DNA from: Candidatus Gastranaerophilales bacterium
Lineage (GTDB): Bacteria; Cyanobacteriota; Vampirovibrionia; Gastranaerophilales; Gastranaerophilaceae
Direction: 5' to 3'
Assembly: GCA_944322685.1 (NCBI GenBank)
Contig: CALUPP010000032.1
Coordinates: 1-32,859 of the forward strand
Length of the DNA: 32,859 nt
In this document: one piece after another, positions 16,136-24,081 of the stretch
Layout of the letters: each line of letters opens with the position of its first letter
Numbering within the stretch: position 1 is the first letter of the stretch
The notes under the pieces: model-generated
Databases searched by the model: none
The model's input: only the letters and a program-made list of their open reading frames with translations
Told to the model about the DNA's origin: nothing
Position numbers and translations under genes: made by a program

Positions 16136-16204
16136 TAGTATTTATTTGGAAAAATGAAATGTCCCCCAATCTCAAATTCCGCAAAAATCGCCCCATAGGA
16201 ACAG

Positions 16205-16232
16205 CCCCAGCCCTCCCCCGGCGGAGAGGGAG
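16205..16232. repeat. CCCTCCCCC palindrome, degenerate copy
   Basis: CCCCAGCCCTCCCCCGGCGG followed by AGAGGGAG: a shortened member of the CCCTCTCCC family. Confidence 0.55.
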
Positions 16233-16275
16233 AAACAGAAAAAACCGCTGCGCACCCAAGCCAGATTTAACTAAT

Positions 16276-16304
16276 TTGCATGCCGGCGTTTAAAATGGTA
16301 GTAT
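16276..16304 (+). promoter_or_regulatory. Sigma-70-type promoter for thyX
   Basis: TTGCAT (16276-16281), 17 bases, TAGTAT (16299-16304), giving a leader of about 25 bases. Confidence 0.6.
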
Positions 16305-16335
16305 TTTATTAAAAAAGACTTGTTGAGGAGAAATT

Positions 16336-17055
16336 ATGGGAAATGCAAACGAACCGGTTGTGAATCTCATTTCAAAACCGGAAAATATGCTAAAAACAAT
16401 CTACACCGCGTGCAGAACGTGTTACAGCGCGGATTATCCGATAAATATTTACAAAAATGCCGTTGACGAAGAAAAAATGCTTAAATTAATCGAACGCGTA
16501 ATCGGTTCGGGGCATTTTTCCACAATTGAGCATATTCAGGTGACTTTTGCAATCTCAAATGTCTCCAGAGCCTGCACTCACCAGCTTGTGCGGCACAGAC
16601 ACATGTCGTTTTCGCAAAAATCACAACGATATGTAAAAGAAAAAGGGCAGTTTGATTACATTATTCCGCCCACAGTCGAAAAAAATCCCGAAATTCTTGA
16701 AAAATATAAAAAATTCATGGAATTTACCTCGAATTTTTACACGGAAATGACAGAAGCCGGTATCCCCGCTGAAGATGCGCGTTTTGTGCTCCCGAACGCG
16801 GCTGCCAGCTCGCTTGTGACCTCTTTGAACCTCAGAGAGCTCATCCATCTCGCTCATATCAGGCTTTGTACAAGGGCGCAATATGAAATCCGCATTATGG
16901 TGAAAAAAATGTGCGAAGAACTTACAAAAGAAGAGCCCTGGCTCAAAAAATATCTCGTTCCAAAATGCGAAAGCCTCGGTTATTGCGACGAGGACAAATC
17001 TTGCGGCCGAAAAAAGACAAAAGCCGAATTTTTAAAAGAGCCTGCACAAGTTTAA
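16336..17055 (+). CDS. thyX: Flavin-dependent thymidylate synthase
   Basis: Makes dTMP from dUMP using FAD, NADPH and methylene-tetrahydrofolate (239 aa). The ThyX signature RHR-x7-S is present at 86-96 (RHRHMSFSQKS), and the C-terminal substrate-binding region has the pattern NLRELIHLAHIRLCTRAQYE. GGAG lies 8 bases before the ATG. It is monocistronic, with its own promoter and a bidirectional terminator shared with tsf. No thyA is visible; ThyX would be the dTMP source for the Tmk-like kinases at 24455-25792. Confidence 0.97.
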   Translation: MGNANEPVVNLISKPENMLKTIYTACRTCYSADYPINIYKNAVDEEKMLKLIERVIGSGHFSTIEHIQVTFAISNVSRACTHQLVRHRHMSFSQKSQRYVKEKGQFDYIIPPTVEKNPEILEKYKKFMEFTSNFYTEMTEAGIPAEDARFVLPNAAASSLVTSLNLRELIHLAHIRLCTRAQYEIRIMVKKMCEELTKEEPWLKKYLVPKCESLGYCDEDKSCGRKKTKAEFLKEPAQV

Positions 17056-17138
17056 GCTTTTCCGGCGGCAAAAATTCTTAATTAATCAAAAATTGCAGAT
17101 TTATCCGGTCATATATTATTTAAACCGGCATTCACAAG

Positions 17139-17167
17139 AAAAACCTCCCGAAAATCAGGAGGTTTTT
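17139..17167. terminator. Bidirectional intrinsic terminator between thyX and tsf
   Basis: AAAAACCTCC (17139-17148), 9-base loop, GGAGGTTTTT (17158-17167). The A/T ends give a U-tract on both strands, so it can stop both converging transcripts. Confidence 0.92.
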
Positions 17168-17198
17168 CCGTACATTACCGAATTTTGCCGAATTTCGT

Positions 17199-18065
17199 CT
17201 ATTTGCCGGCCATTTGGCTTGCAACTTCTTCAGCAAAGTTGTCCTGTCTTTTTTCAAGCCCTTCACCCAACACGTAGCGGATAAATGACTTGATATTTAA
17301 CTTGCCCTCAATGAGCTGAGCGACAGTCTGGTCGGGATTTTTAACAAAAGGCTGCTCAAGAAGGCATCTTGAAGCCATAAGTTTGTTAATTCTTCCCTCA
17401 ACGATTTTTGCTCTGATGTTTTCGGGCTTTTTAGCCAAATCTTCCTTACCCATTTCGATTCTTGTTTCTTCATCGATAACAGATTGCGGAATTTCTTCTC
17501 TTGAAACGAAATCAGGCGCATTAGAAGCGATATGGAGGCAGATATCTTTTTCCATAGCCTCATCAGCTTTGTCAGTGTTAAGCAAAACGCCGATTTTGCC
17601 GTTGTGGATGTAAGTTGCGGGGTTGCCCTCAACGATATCAAATCTTCTTACCGTGATTTTTTCGCCGATTGTTGCAACTTTTTCTTTAATGATATCTTCG
17701 ATTTTTTGGCCGCATTCTTTGCAAGTAGAAGCCAGCAATTCGTCAACATTTGCGGGTTTTGTTGCAACAACCTGTTTTGCAAGGTTTTTAACGAGTGTTT
17801 TGAATTCTTCGTTTTTCGCAACGAAGTCAGTTTCGCAGTTAACTTCAATTAAAGCACCGATATTTCCCTCGATGTATGAGTCAACAAGCCCCTCAGCAGC
17901 GATTCTGCCCATTTTCTTTTCAGCAGAAGCGATACCTTTTTGGCGGAGGAACTCCATTGCTTTTTCCATGTCGCCGTTATTTTCAACAAGTGCCTTTTTG
18001 GCATCAAGAATGCCCGCACCGGTTTTTTCTCTGAGTTCTTTTACCATAGAAGCTGATATTTCCAT
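17199..18065 (-). CDS. tsf: Translation elongation factor Ts
   Basis: Nucleotide exchange factor for EF-Tu (288 aa). The N-terminal UBA-like domain reads SASMVKELREKTGAGILDAK, followed by FLRQKGIASAEKKMGRIAAE and the core signature VNCETDFVAKNEEFK at about 80-95. The start is placed at 18065 (MEISAS), where AAGGA lies 7 bases upstream and the protein begins as the family does; the frame continues 11 codons further up but without a binding site. It is downstream of rpsB in the usual order, with a GC hairpin in the 62-base gap. Confidence 0.96.
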   Translation of the reverse strand: MEISASMVKELREKTGAGILDAKKALVENNGDMEKAMEFLRQKGIASAEKKMGRIAAEGLVDSYIEGNIGALIEVNCETDFVAKNEEFKTLVKNLAKQVVATKPANVDELLASTCKECGQKIEDIIKEKVATIGEKITVRRFDIVEGNPATYIHNGKIGVLLNTDKADEAMEKDICLHIASNAPDFVSREEIPQSVIDEETRIEMGKEDLAKKPENIRAKIVEGRINKLMASRCLLEQPFVKNPDQTVAQLIEGKLNIKSFIRYVLGEGLEKRQDNFAEEVASQMAGK

Positions 18066-18086
18066 CAGTTGTTCCTTTCTTTTAAA

Positions 18087-18110
18087 TTCCGGCGGCAAGA
18101 ACCGCCGGGA
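18087..18110 (-). promoter_or_regulatory. GC-rich hairpin between rpsB and tsf
   Basis: CCGGCGG (18089-18095), loop CAAGAA, CCGCCGG (18102-18108), extended by weak pairs. No U-tract follows, so it is more likely a processing or stability hairpin, or a weak attenuator, than a terminator. Confidence 0.6.
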
Positions 18111-18127
18111 AAATTATACTAATCCTA

Positions 18128-18910
18128 TTAAGCTTCAGCACCGACTTCTTCTGCGGGTGCTTCTTCTTCAACGCCTGCATCTTTAGCTTCAATTTTTTCA
18201 GCTTTTGCGCCTGCTGCTTTGTTTTCTTTGAGCTGTTTGCCCTCGAGAGCCGCATCAGCGAGTTTTGAAGCGATAAGTCTGATTGAGCGGATTGCATCAT
18301 CGTTTCCGGGGATGATAAAGTCGATTCCGTCAGGGTCAGCGTTCGTATCTGCGAGGCAGATTACGGGAATATGCAATTTATTAGCTTCTGCAATCGCAAT
18401 ATCCTCTTTTTTTTGGTCAACAACAAAGATAAGGTCGGGCATACCGCGCATTTCTTTGATACCGCCGAGAGTTTTGCTCAATTTGTCGAGTTTTCTCATC
18501 ATTTGTGCAACTTCTTTTTTCGGCAATTTTTCAATGTGGCCGGAGTTGACAAAATCTTCGATTTCTCTCAATTTATTGATTCTTGTGCGGATAGTTTCAA
18601 AGTTAGTCAGCATACCGCCGAGCCATCTTCTGTTAATATAGAATTGGCCGCATCTTTTTGCTTCTTCAGCTACAACGTCGGAAGCCTGTTTTTTTGTGCC
18701 TACAAAAACGATGTTTTTTCCGCGTGCTGCGAATTCTCTGACGATATTGTAAGCTTCGTCGAGTTTTTCAGATGTTTTTCTGAGGTCTAAAACGTAAATT
18801 CCGTTTCTTGCACCGTAAATATACGGCTTCATTTTGGGGTTCCATCTTTGTGTCTGGTGTCCGAAGTGGACGCCTGCTTCTAGCAGTTCAATCATAGTTG
18901 CTGCCGGCAT
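18128..18910 (-). CDS. rpsB: 30S ribosomal protein S2
   Basis: Small-subunit ribosomal protein (260 aa). It begins with the typical [20 protein letters not shown] block. It continues with [40 protein letters not shown] and the C-terminal [32 protein letters not shown]. An acidic Ala/Glu/Lys-rich tail of about 30 residues extends the protein. The start at 18910 has GGAG 6 bases upstream; an in-frame ATG at 18973 would add a 21-residue basic leader not seen in S2 and is rejected. It is first gene of rpsB-tsf, with a 200-base leader. Confidence 0.97.
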   Translation of the reverse strand: MPAATMIELLEAGVHFGHQTQRWNPKMKPYIYGARNGIYVLDLRKTSEKLDEAYNIVREFAARGKNIVFVGTKKQASDVVAEEAKRCGQFYINRRWLGGMLTNFETIRTRINKLREIEDFVNSGHIEKLPKKEVAQMMRKLDKLSKTLGGIKEMRGMPDLIFVVDQKKEDIAIAEANKLHIPVICLADTNADPDGIDFIIPGNDDAIRSIRLIASKLADAALEGKQLKENKAAGAKAEKIEAKDAGVEEEAPAEEVGAEA

Positions 18911-18945
18911 AATTTTCTCCTTTTTGTCCGGATTTTTCTTACTTG

Positions 18946-18962
18946 GATGCAAAAAATGCATC
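18946..18962 (-). promoter_or_regulatory. Hairpin in the rpsB leader
   Basis: GATGCA, loop AAAAA, TGCATC, about 36 bases before the rpsB start. S2 leaders in several bacteria are autoregulatory; whether this short hairpin takes part is unknown. Confidence 0.35.
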
Positions 18963-19117
18963 GTTTTCAGCAAAAATCCAATTTTTGTACTTACTGCGGT
19001 TCAGTTTTCCCATCCGATTCCCGATTTTCCTAAAAACGCCTTATTTCGGCTGTTTTTGCCGGTTTTCGGACTAAAGCTAGTTTACTTTTCGCTTTATCGT
19101 ACTTGCTGACCAATAAC

Positions 19118-19145
19118 ATCGTACATTAAACATGAAAAACATCAA
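19118..19145 (-). promoter_or_regulatory. Possible promoter for rpsB-tsf
   Basis: On the minus strand TTGATG (19145-19140), 16 bases, TACGAT (19123-19118). It implies a leader of about 200 bases. Confidence 0.45.
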
Positions 19146-19275
19146 ATAATGCGATACTTTTTGTAAAGAAAGGTTTTGAAAAATGGCGATTATTAAAAAT
19201 CAAGCAAGAGCTGAAATTTTTCTTTGACGCGGCCGCCGGGGAGGCTTCTTGTAACTTGAATTTATTCCGCAAGGT

Positions 19276-19292
19276 GTCAGGCAATGCCTGAC
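19276..19292. repeat. GTCAGGCAATGCCTGAC palindrome
   Basis: Near-perfect 17-bp palindrome followed by CTACGATATTTTAACGC, 108 bases left of the first 113-bp element. Confidence 0.8.
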
Positions 19293-19399
19293 CTACGATA
19301 TTTTAACGCTTGTTTATCAAAATCTATCAAATTTCACAAAATTATCAAAATTTTCACACTTCTCAAAATTTATCGCATTTTTTCCGTCCAAAAGCCCGA

Positions 19400-19512
19400 G
19401 GTGCAGAATTTCTCTTTGGAGTGACTATGGGGGAGGCGGCTTCGAGCTTGCAATTCGGCTTATTTTAAGAATCCGCAGGAGGAATCGGAACGGAAAAGAG
19501 GAATTCTGCGCC
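19400..19512. repeat. 113-bp hairpin element A
   Basis: Ends GGTGCAGAATTTCTCTTT and AAAGAGGAATTCTGCGCC pair over about 18 positions. The interior has GGCGG...CCGC, forming an inner arm. Preceded by AAAAGCCCGA, followed by GCAACCGCAATAT. Confidence 0.85.
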
Positions 19513-19595
19513 GCAACCGCAATATCTTAACGCTTGTTTATCAAAATTATCAAAATTATCAAAATTTGCCAAATTTTTCCGCCCCAAAAGCCCGA

Positions 19596-19708
19596 GGTGC
19601 GGAATTTCTCTTTGGAGTGACTATGGGGGAGGCGGCTTCGAGTTTGGAATTCGGCTTATTTTAAGAATCCGCCGGAGGAATCGGAACGGAAAAGAGGAAT
19701 TCTGCGCC
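19596..19708. repeat. 113-bp hairpin element B
   Basis: Same as A, with left end GGTGCGGAATTTC against right end GAATTCTGCGCC (a G:U pair replaces A:U). Inner arm GGCGG/CCGCC perfect. Confidence 0.85.
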
Positions 19709-19819
19709 GCAACCGCAATATTTTAACGCTCGTTTATCAAAATTCTTAAAATTATCAAAATTATCAAAATTTTCACACTTCTCAAAATTTATCACATTTT
19801 TCCGCCCAAAAGCCCCAAA

Positions 19820-19933
19820 GGTGCGGAATTTCTCTTTGGAGTGACTATGGGGGAGGCGGCTTCGAGCTTGAAATTCGGGCTTATTTTGGAAATCCGCCGG
19901 AGGAATCGGAACGGAAAAGAGGAATTCTGCGCC
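19820..19933. repeat. 113-bp hairpin element C
   Basis: 114 bp; one extra base in the centre (ATTCGGGCTT). Termini as in B. Confidence 0.85.
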
Positions 19934-19973
19934 GCAAACGCAATAATCCCCTTTACTATTGCGCAAGCACGGT

Positions 19974-19990
19974 GTCAGGCAATGCCTGAC
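19974..19990. repeat. GTCAGGCAATGCCTGAC palindrome
   Basis: Identical to 19276-19292 and again followed by CTACGA and TTTTAACGC, between elements C and D. Confidence 0.8.
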
Positions 19991-20071
19991 CTACGACATT
20001 TTAACGCTTATTTCTCAAAATCATCAAAAATCACCAAAATTTATCACATTTTGCCGCCCCTAAAGCCCAAA

Positions 20072-20185
20072 GGTGCGGAATTTCTCTTTGGAGCGACTAT
20101 GGGGGAGGCGGCTTCGAGCTTGCAATTCGGGCTTATTTTGGAAATCCGCCGGAGGAATCGGAACGGAAAAGAGGAATTCTGCGCC
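20072..20185. repeat. 113-bp hairpin element D
   Basis: 114 bp, last of the array. Its right end lies 17 bases from the stop of the DUF1653-like gene, so it could serve as that transcript's 3' structure. Confidence 0.85.
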
Positions 20186-20201
20186 TGACTAAAACAAATA
20201 T

Positions 20202-20381
20202 TTAAACTTCCTCAAATTTTTGGTAAAACTCCTCTTTTTCCCGCACAAAAATCAGCTCCGGATAATCCGGACGGCGGTATAGCACCATTGTCTGATGATC
20301 GTTTGCGTTTGTGCAGTTTATTACGTCATCACGAATCATTATGTAAGGATTTCCGGTTTTCAGGTGCCTAAATTTGCGCAT
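20202..20381 (-). CDS. DUF1653-like small protein
   Basis: A 59-residue gene starting MRKFRHLKTGNPYIMI, with MVLYRRPDYPELIFVREKEE in the second half and ending KFEEV. The order of a RH-x-K-G motif, a short beta segment and a VLYR-x-P-E block matches the DUF1653 family, small proteins of unknown function. AAGGG lies 6 bases before the ATG. It begins 11 bases after the histidine-phosphatase stop, so it is the second gene of that operon. Identification is by pattern only; the frame, binding site and operon position make the gene itself convincing. Confidence 0.7.
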   Translation of the reverse strand: MRKFRHLKTGNPYIMIRDDVINCTNANDHQTMVLYRRPDYPELIFVREKEEFYQKFEEV

Positions 20382-20392
20382 AACAGCCCTTT

Positions 20393-21025
20393 TTATAAGA
20401 TATTAATCGGCAAATAGCCTGAATAAACAAGGCTTTTCCAGGATTTATAATAGTTTACCTGAGAAGCACTTCCTGTCGGAATAAAAACACGATTTTGGTT
20501 TTTAATCGGGATTTCCAGCGCATTTCTGATTGCCGATTTGATAATATCGGGGTGAGTGACGATGATAATTCTTCTTGTGATGTTTTCTTCGACGATTTTT
20601 TCAAGAAAGCTCTCAACGCGTAAGTTCAAGTCCTTGAGCGATTCGCCGTCCTGCTGGACAAAATTTTCAGAATCCTGATGATACATCTCAAGCTCATCCG
20701 GGTATTTTTCCTCAATCTGATCGTAGCTCAAACCGCTCCAAATTCCGGCTTTTTTGTCGGGAAGATTGTCAAGAATTTCAAAATCTTTCTGATAAGCCTT
20801 TGCTATTATGCTCGCTGTCTGAATGCAGCGCTGTGCGGCGCTTGTATAGATTTTGTCAACGCGCGGGGAGCGGTAAATTATCCATTTTGCGATGTTTTCG
20901 GCTTCCTCTTTACCCTTATCGTTCAACGGCGGGTATGCATCGTTGTCGCAGAGGCGGTTTTCTTCGGTGTATATGGTTGAGCCGTGGCTTATGAAAGTAA
21001 TTTTGCATTTTCTTTTGAATAACAT
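20393..21025 (-). CDS. Histidine phosphatase (phosphoglycerate-mutase-like) with altered active site
   Basis: Histidine phosphatase superfamily, 210 aa. The phospho-accepting motif RHG reads SHG here (Ser13-His14-Gly15 in TFISHGST): the nucleophile His is kept but the flanking Arg is lost. The second Arg motif is present (TSAAQRCIQTASIIA) and so is the second His (IIIVTHPDIIKSAI). The acid/base Glu, normally in GxWEG, is replaced: GIWSGLSYDQI. Changes at two catalytic positions suggest altered or absent phosphatase activity, possibly a binding role. It is followed closely by the DUF1653-like gene. Confidence 0.85.
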   Translation of the reverse strand: MLFKRKCKITFISHGSTIYTEENRLCDNDAYPPLNDKGKEEAENIAKWIIYRSPRVDKIYTSAAQRCIQTASIIAKAYQKDFEILDNLPDKKAGIWSGLSYDQIEEKYPDELEMYHQDSENFVQQDGESLKDLNLRVESFLEKIVEENITRRIIIVTHPDIIKSAIRNALEIPIKNQNRVFIPTGSASQVNYYKSWKSLVYSGYLPINIL

Positions 21026-21098
21026 GGGTCAGAATCCTTTTTTTATATTCTATCGGACAAAATCCGAAGATTTTTAACAATTTTAATTATTTTAATAC

Positions 21099-21129
21099 AA
21101 AAGACCGAGATTTTAAACCCCGGTCTTTT
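21099..21129 (-). terminator. Intrinsic terminator after the SLH gene
   Basis: AAAAGACCG (21099-21107) pairs with CGGTCTTTT (21121-21129). On the minus strand it ends in TTTT plus further T-rich sequence, 25 bases after the SLH stop codon. Confidence 0.8.
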
Positions 21130-21153
21130 ATATAACGTTAGATTTTAGCCGTT

Positions 21154-22311
21154 TTATTCAACCAGCCAGCCGTTTGTAAGGTCGATTCTGATTGGTTTTG
21201 TCAATTGAACGTTTACAACCTGGCCGTTTTTGTAGTTCACTTTAGAGCCGACAAAAAGTCTTTGGAAGAACGTTTTCCAGAAAGCTTTCAGCTGAGTATC
21301 TTCAAGAACAATGCCGGCAAATGTTGCACCGTCCGGATTTTTCTCCGTAACGATGGATTTTGTATCCATGCAGAGTTTTCCGTCCCTAAAGAACGGCCTG
21401 CCGATTTTTACGTCGGTTACGCTGCCGGTGATCGGGCTGTTTTCAACAATCAAAAGATATTTTTCTTTAGTAATGAGATTTTTCGGCAATTTTGAAAGGA
21501 ATTTGTCGCCGACTTTTGCTGTCTGGCTCGAAATTGAGTCATTGCAAACAACAACAGGGATTATTGAACCCGCAGGAATCGTTGCCATGTAATTTTGTAC
21601 CGATGCATCCTGAATAACGATACCCTCGCCTTTTCTGGGTTCCATAACCTTTTTAAGTTTTTCATTCGGGTTAAGTTTTGCCTGCTCAAGCATTCTCATA
21701 AGGAAAGAAGCTACCTCTGCTCTGTTTGCGGGCATATCCGCGTTGAGTTTTCCGGGTGCTCCGGGTGATGGAACAATCATACCGAGGACTTCGGCCTTGC
21801 CGGAAGCGATAATGAGCCAGTAAGGAAGCTCTTTGTAGTCAGTATATGAATTTTCAAGGATTTCTTCTGCTTTTGTTTTTGAAAGTTCCTGCGTAGTCAG
21901 GGCGTTTACGATAACTGCGATTGTTTGTCCTCTTGAAACAGAGCCGTTAGGGTTAAAAGTGCCGTCGGGGTTGCCTTTTAAAAGGTCAAACATCACGCCT
22001 CTTTGAACCATTTCCCATGCCCAGTGGTTTTCGTCAAAATCAGTGAATTTTGCAACATTTGTAATCTTTGCATTTTGCTGGCCGAGCGCTTTTATCGCCA
22101 TTGTCGCGAATTCTGCACGCGTAACCTTGATATCAGGACGATATGAACCGTCAGGATAACCTACAACAACGCCAAAATCGGTAAGCTGCTGAATATCCTT
22201 GTATGCCCAGTGGTCTTTAGGCATATCCGTATATTCTTTTGCCATCGCGCATGTGCACGAAAGTCCGACCAGCGCTGTAAGCACTATCAAATTAGAAAGC
22301 AGTTTTTTCAT
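21154..22311 (-). CDS. Secreted protein with three SLH domains
   Basis: Exported cell-surface protein, 385 aa. The signal peptide is MKKLLSNLIVLTALVGLSCT with a CAMA|KE cleavage site. Three S-layer-homology units follow: about 27-75 (YTDMPKDHWAYKDI, GYPDGSYRPDIKVTRAEF), 90-140 (FTDFDENHWAWEMV, GNPDGTFNPNGSVSRGQ) and 155-210 (degenerate, MPANRAEVASFLMRML). A beta-rich C-terminal half of about 150 residues is of unknown fold. SLH units bind pyruvylated wall polymers or peptidoglycan and occur in outer-membrane anchors of Cyanobacteria and relatives. The start at 22311 has AAGGAG 7 bases upstream; the open frame extends 58 codons further up but overlaps the promoter. Confidence 0.88.
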   Translation of the reverse strand: MKKLLSNLIVLTALVGLSCTCAMAKEYTDMPKDHWAYKDIQQLTDFGVVVGYPDGSYRPDIKVTRAEFATMAIKALGQQNAKITNVAKFTDFDENHWAWEMVQRGVMFDLLKGNPDGTFNPNGSVSRGQTIAVIVNALTTQELSKTKAEEILENSYTDYKELPYWLIIASGKAEVLGMIVPSPGAPGKLNADMPANRAEVASFLMRMLEQAKLNPNEKLKKVMEPRKGEGIVIQDASVQNYMATIPAGSIIPVVVCNDSISSQTAKVGDKFLSKLPKNLITKEKYLLIVENSPITGSVTDVKIGRPFFRDGKLCMDTKSIVTEKNPDGATFAGIVLEDTQLKAFWKTFFQRLFVGSKVNYKNGQVVNVQLTKPIRIDLTNGWLVE

Positions 22312-22336
22312 ATTATTCTCCTTATTTTGTAAGATT

Positions 22337-22365
22337 ATTCTACTTGAGAAACTCGCTATATGCAA
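22337..22365 (-). promoter_or_regulatory. Strong sigma-70-type promoter for the SLH gene
   Basis: On the minus strand TTGCAT (22365-22360), 17 bases, TAGAAT (22342-22337), with a leader of about 20 bases. This supports the start at 22311. Confidence 0.75.
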
Positions 22366-22560
22366 GTATTTGTAAAGTTTCATATTCTTTTCGCCGGCCG
22401 GTGCTGCAATATTTTTGGCAAATTCAATAAAATAGCCAAAAACCGCTAAATTTAAGACCGAAAAGTAAAAAACGATGCTTATCACTCATTTAGGCGCAAA
22501 ATAATATTCAAAAATACGCCGCAGTAGAAAAAAGCCCTATTATCCCGCCAAATCTTGATA

Positions 22561-23835
22561 TTATTTAAAATTTTTGTTCAATTTTTCCACATTTTCAATT
22601 GCAGGCGCAACAGCTTTCTGAATAATGTATTTGTGGACAAAATGGTCAATGGGGATGGCAAGGCTTGCCAAAGTAATCAAACCGCCCGCAGTTTTGAGCC
22701 ATCCAAGCCGCATTCCTTTTGCTTTGAGTATAAGCCTCATCGCATCATGGGCCGCTTTGACCTTTTTCGTATGCTCTAAAACAGCAGTTTTGGTTTCAGC
22801 GTTTAAAAACAGTTCGTCAAGAACGGCAGAACACGATTTATTATCGGTCAAAAGCAGTTTTAGGCTGTCACCTTTGTATTTTTCGAGGATTTTTTCCGCA
22901 ATCGGATTCATTTTAGGGTTATAACTGTTCAAAATCTTCTTCAAAACAAACGACGGGTTTTCTTTTATGAGTTCTTTGGCTTTTTCGTCGATATTTTTCG
23001 ATGCTTTATTATATCTTTTCAAAATACCGGGTTTTAGCTTGGAGAGCTCATCTTCAGTAATTATTTCCAGCTTATTTTGCAGTTCAAATATTTCTTTTGT
23101 CCTTTTCGTCAAAAATTCGGTCACATAAGTCCTGTTTGACGTTGCCGAAGCGACCGGGCGGGTGGCATGTGTAAAAAATCGTTTTATTTTTGACCAAAAA
23201 CTTTCCGTCTTTAAGTCATACGCCGTATCATTCAAAAGTTTTTCGTAATCCTGGGTCAAAACATCGTCAATAACCTTGTCAATACCGTTTTTTACGGTGA
23301 TTGAACCATCTGGGGCGATTATTTTGTAATCAGATTTGGCAAATCGGCCTTTGTCAAAATCATTCAAAAGTTTTTTATACAATTCCTCCTGTGCACTGGC
23401 CGTAAGGTGCGAACCATCATATTTTGCGGCAAAACCGGCAATTCGTTGGCCGATTTTAACAACGGAAGTAGGCAAAATCACCCCGGCCAGAGCTTGGAAC
23501 GCAGCTTGTTCAACTGCCTTGTCAACAGCCGGTTTTGAATAATTTCCCTCTTTCCCCCTTGAATATTTGTCATAAATATCTGCACCCAAATACATCAACG
23601 CAGGCACCCACAATAGCGCCTCGGCGGTTTTTCCCCATCCCGGCATTGCTGAAAGCGATGCGCCGATTTCGTTTGCATATCCGAACCCCCTCAACGGATA
23701 TTTGGCCAGCGGGTCTTGAGGATTTTGCAAAAGTTCTTTAATTTCTTCATGTTGTGTTTTGTTTTTTGACATTTCCGGCCGAATTTGCATATTTTGGGCC
23801 GCAAAACTGTCAAAAACCTTATTTATTTCAGTCAA
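22561..23835 (-). CDS. Unknown membrane-associated protein
   Basis: About 424 aa, no recognised family. Hydrophobic segments lie near the N-terminal third (EALLWVPALMYLGADIY, then AFQALAGVILPTSVVKIG) and near the C terminus (LKTAGGLITLASLAIPIDHF). They flank a long Lys/Glu-rich helical middle (about residues 130-350), giving a hairpin-like anchor at both ends. No signal peptide. The start is uncertain: a TTG at 23835 has AAAGG 7 bases upstream and is preferred over an upstream GTG at 23892 (no binding site) or ATGs at 23790 and 23772. It stands alone between the SLH gene and a divergent small gene. No function assigned. Confidence 0.7.
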   Translation of the reverse strand: MTEINKVFDSFAAQNMQIRPEMSKNKTQHEEIKELLQNPQDPLAKYPLRGFGYANEIGASLSAMPGWGKTAEALLWVPALMYLGADIYDKYSRGKEGNYSKPAVDKAVEQAAFQALAGVILPTSVVKIGQRIAGFAAKYDGSHLTASAQEELYKKLLNDFDKGRFAKSDYKIIAPDGSITVKNGIDKVIDDVLTQDYEKLLNDTAYDLKTESFWSKIKRFFTHATRPVASATSNRTYVTEFLTKRTKEIFELQNKLEIITEDELSKLKPGILKRYNKASKNIDEKAKELIKENPSFVLKKILNSYNPKMNPIAEKILEKYKGDSLKLLLTDNKSCSAVLDELFLNAETKTAVLEHTKKVKAAHDAMRLILKAKGMRLGWLKTAGGLITLASLAIPIDHFVHKYIIQKAVAPAIENVEKLNKNFK

Positions 23836-24081
23836 AATATAACCTTTCAAATGTTCAGCTATAATCAAAAGATTTTTCCAACGGTATAACACAAAAAGAC
23901 AATTTAATTTGCTACTAAATTAAATTCTTCTCATAAAAATTAACAAAAAATTTGTATTATTAAACATTCTTGCTGTTTTAAAAGAAATGTAAATAAAAAT
24001 TAAGGAATATGTTCAAAAACGACAAAAAACTTCTTCCCGTGATTTAGATTTAGTAAAATAATGATAAAAGAGAGGTTAAAA

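Larger units (their letters stand above)
15804..16275. other. Gene-free interval between lysA and thyX, mostly repeats
   Basis: It holds two GTAGGGTGGG-type elements and two CCCTCTCCC-type palindromes, alternating. No reading frame here has a ribosome-binding site or recognisable product. Confidence 0.6.
19146..20201. other. Gene-free array of repeats between rpsB and the DUF1653-like gene
   Basis: Four 113-bp hairpin elements, spaced 196-252 bp apart, alternate with AT-rich spacers of (TTATCAAAA)-like 9-mers and two GTCAGGC palindromes. A 14-codon frame with AAAGG upstream (ATG 19183, stop 19227) is the only possible gene start. Longer frames such as 19841-20188 read through the elements. 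Confidence 0.7.

Noticed and set aside
18911-18973. Upstream ATG start for rpsB (21 extra residues)
   Set aside because: No binding site, and the extension is absent from S2 proteins; the ATG at 18910 has GGAG and a normal N terminus.
19400-20185. Regularly spaced repeats resembling a CRISPR array
   Set aside because: Units are 113 bp with inverted ends, and spacers are AT-rich low-complexity, partly repeated. No cas genes are near.
19841-20188. 115-residue open frame over elements C and D
   Set aside because: It reads straight through two palindromic elements and their spacer and has no ribosome-binding site; the opposite strand is equally open.
22312-22485. Upstream start for the SLH protein (58 extra residues)
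   Set aside because: It would bury the signal peptide and overlap a strong promoter at 22337-22365.
23836-23892. GTG start of the unknown membrane gene
   Set aside because: No binding site; TTG at 23835 has AAAGG at the right distance.
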